From: an uncultured Deinococcales bacterium
Lineage (GTDB): Bacteria; Deinococcota; Deinococci; Deinococcales; Trueperaceae
Direction: 5' to 3'
DNA length: 5,751 bases
Assembly (NCBI GenBank): GCA_937934635.1
Contig: CALGZD010000078.1
Coordinates: forward strand, 1 to 5,751
Position numbers and translations under genes: made by a program
The notes under the pieces: generated by a model
Seen by the model: the letters and a program-made list of their open reading frames with translations, nothing else
The model's database searches: none
What the model was told of the DNA's origin: nothing
In this document: positions 4,682-5,751 of the stretch, in pieces
Numbering within the stretch: the stretch's first letter is position 1
Layout: the number at the start of each line of letters is the position of its first letter

Positions 4682-5751
4682 ATGCCAAAACGTACAGATA
4701 TTCAAAAAATATTAATTTTAGGTTCAGGTCCTATCGTTATCGGTCAAGCAGCGGAGTTTGACTATTCGGGTACACAGGCTTGTAAAGCACTTCGTGCAGA
4801 GGGGTACGAAGTTGTACTCATCAATTCAAATCCTGCAACGATAATGACTGATCCAGAAGTTGCTAATCGAACCTATATAGAGCCTTTATCACCAGAGTTT
4901 GTTGAGCAAGTGCTTATTGCAGAAAAGCCAGACGCTATTTTGCCAACCTTGGGTGGACAAACTGCACTTAACTTAGCAAAGAGTTTGCATGAGCAAGGCA
5001 TATTAGAAAAGCACGGTGTTGGGCTTATTGGTGCAAACTACGATGCTATCCAAAAAGGTGAAGACCGTCAGCTCTTTCAACAGGCGATGGAAAAAATTGG
5101 CATTGCCACACCTGCGGGTAAGATGGTCTCGAGCCTAGATGAAGCACTCGACTTCGTGAAAACGATTGGCTACCCTGCTATCATTCGCCCAAGCTTCACG
5201 CTTGGTGGTACAGGTGGTGGCATTGGCTGGGATGAAGCAAGCTTTAAAAAGATTGTTTCACAAGGCTTGCATGATTCACCTGTAGGTACAGTGCTGGTTG
5301 AGCAAAGCATCTTGGGTTGGAAAGAATATGAGCTAGAAGTCATGCGAGATACCAACGACACTGTTGTGATTATCTGCTCAATTGAAAACTTTGACCCTAT
5401 GGGTGTTCATACTGGCGACTCTATCACAGTGGCACCAGCACAAACACTTTCCGATAAAGAATATCAATCACTGCGAGATGCCTCGATTGCCATTATCCGT
5501 GAAATCGGGGTGGAGACTGGTGGTTCAAACATTCAGTTTGCTGTCAATCCTAAAAACGGCGACATGATTGTTATTGAAATGAACCCAAGGGTGTCACGCT
5601 CATCTGCCTTAGCATCTAAAGCAACAGGCTACCCTATTGCGAAAATCGCTGCGCTTCTAGCAGTGGGTTATCACTTAGATGAATTGCCAAATGACATCAC
5701 CAAAAAAACCAAAGCCGCTTTTGAACCTTCTATTGATTACGTAGTAACTAA
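4682..5751 (+). CDS. carB: Carbamoyl-phosphate synthetase large subunit, N-terminal third (runs off the right edge)
   Basis: CarB makes carbamoyl phosphate from bicarbonate, ammonia (delivered from glutamine by CarA) and two ATP, feeding arginine and pyrimidine synthesis in the cytoplasm. The visible 356 residues cover the pre-ATP-grasp domain ([14 protein letters not shown] near 9-22, [12 protein letters not shown] near 48-59) and most of the first ATP-grasp domain, which makes carboxyphosphate. The numbering runs without gaps against E. coli CarB as I recall it. The residues binding ATP and metal are present: R129, R169, E215, H243, Q285, E299, N301 and R303. The family protein is about 1070 aa, so roughly 700 residues lie outside. 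ATG 4682 is the only start after an in-frame TAG at 4658, and it matches the usual MPKRTDI beginning. No Shine-Dalgarno is visible. Position 181-184 reads IGWD where IAYN is common. No carA lies upstream; the preceding gene is divergent and 827 bp away. Confidence 0.97.
   Translation, partial: MPKRTDIQKILILGSGPIVIGQAAEFDYSGTQACKALRAEGYEVVLINSNPATIMTDPEVANRTYIEPLSPEFVEQVLIAEKPDAILPTLGGQTALNLAKSLHEQGILEKHGVGLIGANYDAIQKGEDRQLFQQAMEKIGIATPAGKMVSSLDEALDFVKTIGYPAIIRPSFTLGGTGGGIGWDEASFKKIVSQGLHDSPVGTVLVEQSILGWKEYELEVMRDTNDTVVIICSIENFDPMGVHTGDSITVAPAQTLSDKEYQSLRDASIAIIREIGVETGGSNIQFAVNPKNGDMIVIEMNPRVSRSSALASKATGYPIAKIAALLAVGYHLDELPNDITKKTKAAFEPSIDYVVT
5128..5136 (+). repeat. Iterated motif CTCGAGCCT, copy 4
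   Basis: This copy lies in carB, in the frame Val-Ser-Ser-Leu (VSSLDEAL). The preceding base is T, so only the 9-mer and not the full palindrome is kept here. It shares orientation with copies 1-3. Confidence 0.6.

Overview
This 5.75-kb AT-leaning window (roughly 40% G+C by eye) looks like chromosomal DNA of a Gram-negative bacterium, most likely a proteobacterium. It carries a membrane-anchored GGDEF-EAL c-di-GMP protein, a MacB/LolC/LolE-type ABC permease and the large subunit of carbamoyl-phosphate synthetase (carB). The species cannot be named from what is visible. None of the four start codons has a clear Shine-Dalgarno sequence.

Layout. (1) 1-356, minus strand: the N-terminal 118 codons of an acidic protein that I do not recognise, running off the left edge. 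(2) 357-709: a divergent intergenic region. It holds a probable MITE-like insertion of about 224 bp (402-625) with imperfect terminal inverted repeats, flanked by a perfect 9-bp direct repeat that looks like a target-site duplication. A short tandem repeat and a good sigma70-type promoter follow, just before the next gene. (3) 710-1888, plus strand: a complete FtsX/LolC/LolE/MacB-like ABC permease with no ATPase gene next to it. (4) 1914-3854, minus strand, convergent with the permease and only 25 bp away: a 646-aa protein with about six membrane segments, a GGDEF domain whose signature reads DGDEF, and an EAL domain with all catalytic residues. Its start region has a promoter-like sequence overlapped by a tandem 12-bp operator-like repeat. 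(5) 3855-4681: an 827-bp stretch without a convincing gene. Its right half contains two repeat clusters just before carB, one resembling ArgR (ARG-box) sites and one made of four AGATATT copies that could form two mutually exclusive hairpins. (6) 4682-5751, plus strand: the first 356 residues of CarB, with the active-site residues of the first ATP-grasp domain in place. carA is not upstream of it.

The genes do not form an obvious shared pathway. They are separate transcription units: arginine/pyrimidine precursor synthesis, c-di-GMP turnover, and an envelope ABC permease.

The most unusual signal cuts across the genes. The 9-mer CTCGAGCCT occurs four times, always on the plus strand, in three different genes, in different reading frames and in both sense and antisense orientation. 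Every CTCGAG in the window is followed by CCT, and two copies extend to the 10-bp palindrome GGCTCGAGCC. This looks like a genome-wide iterated DNA motif (an uptake-sequence-like, HIP1-like or chromosome-architecture signal) rather than a codon effect.
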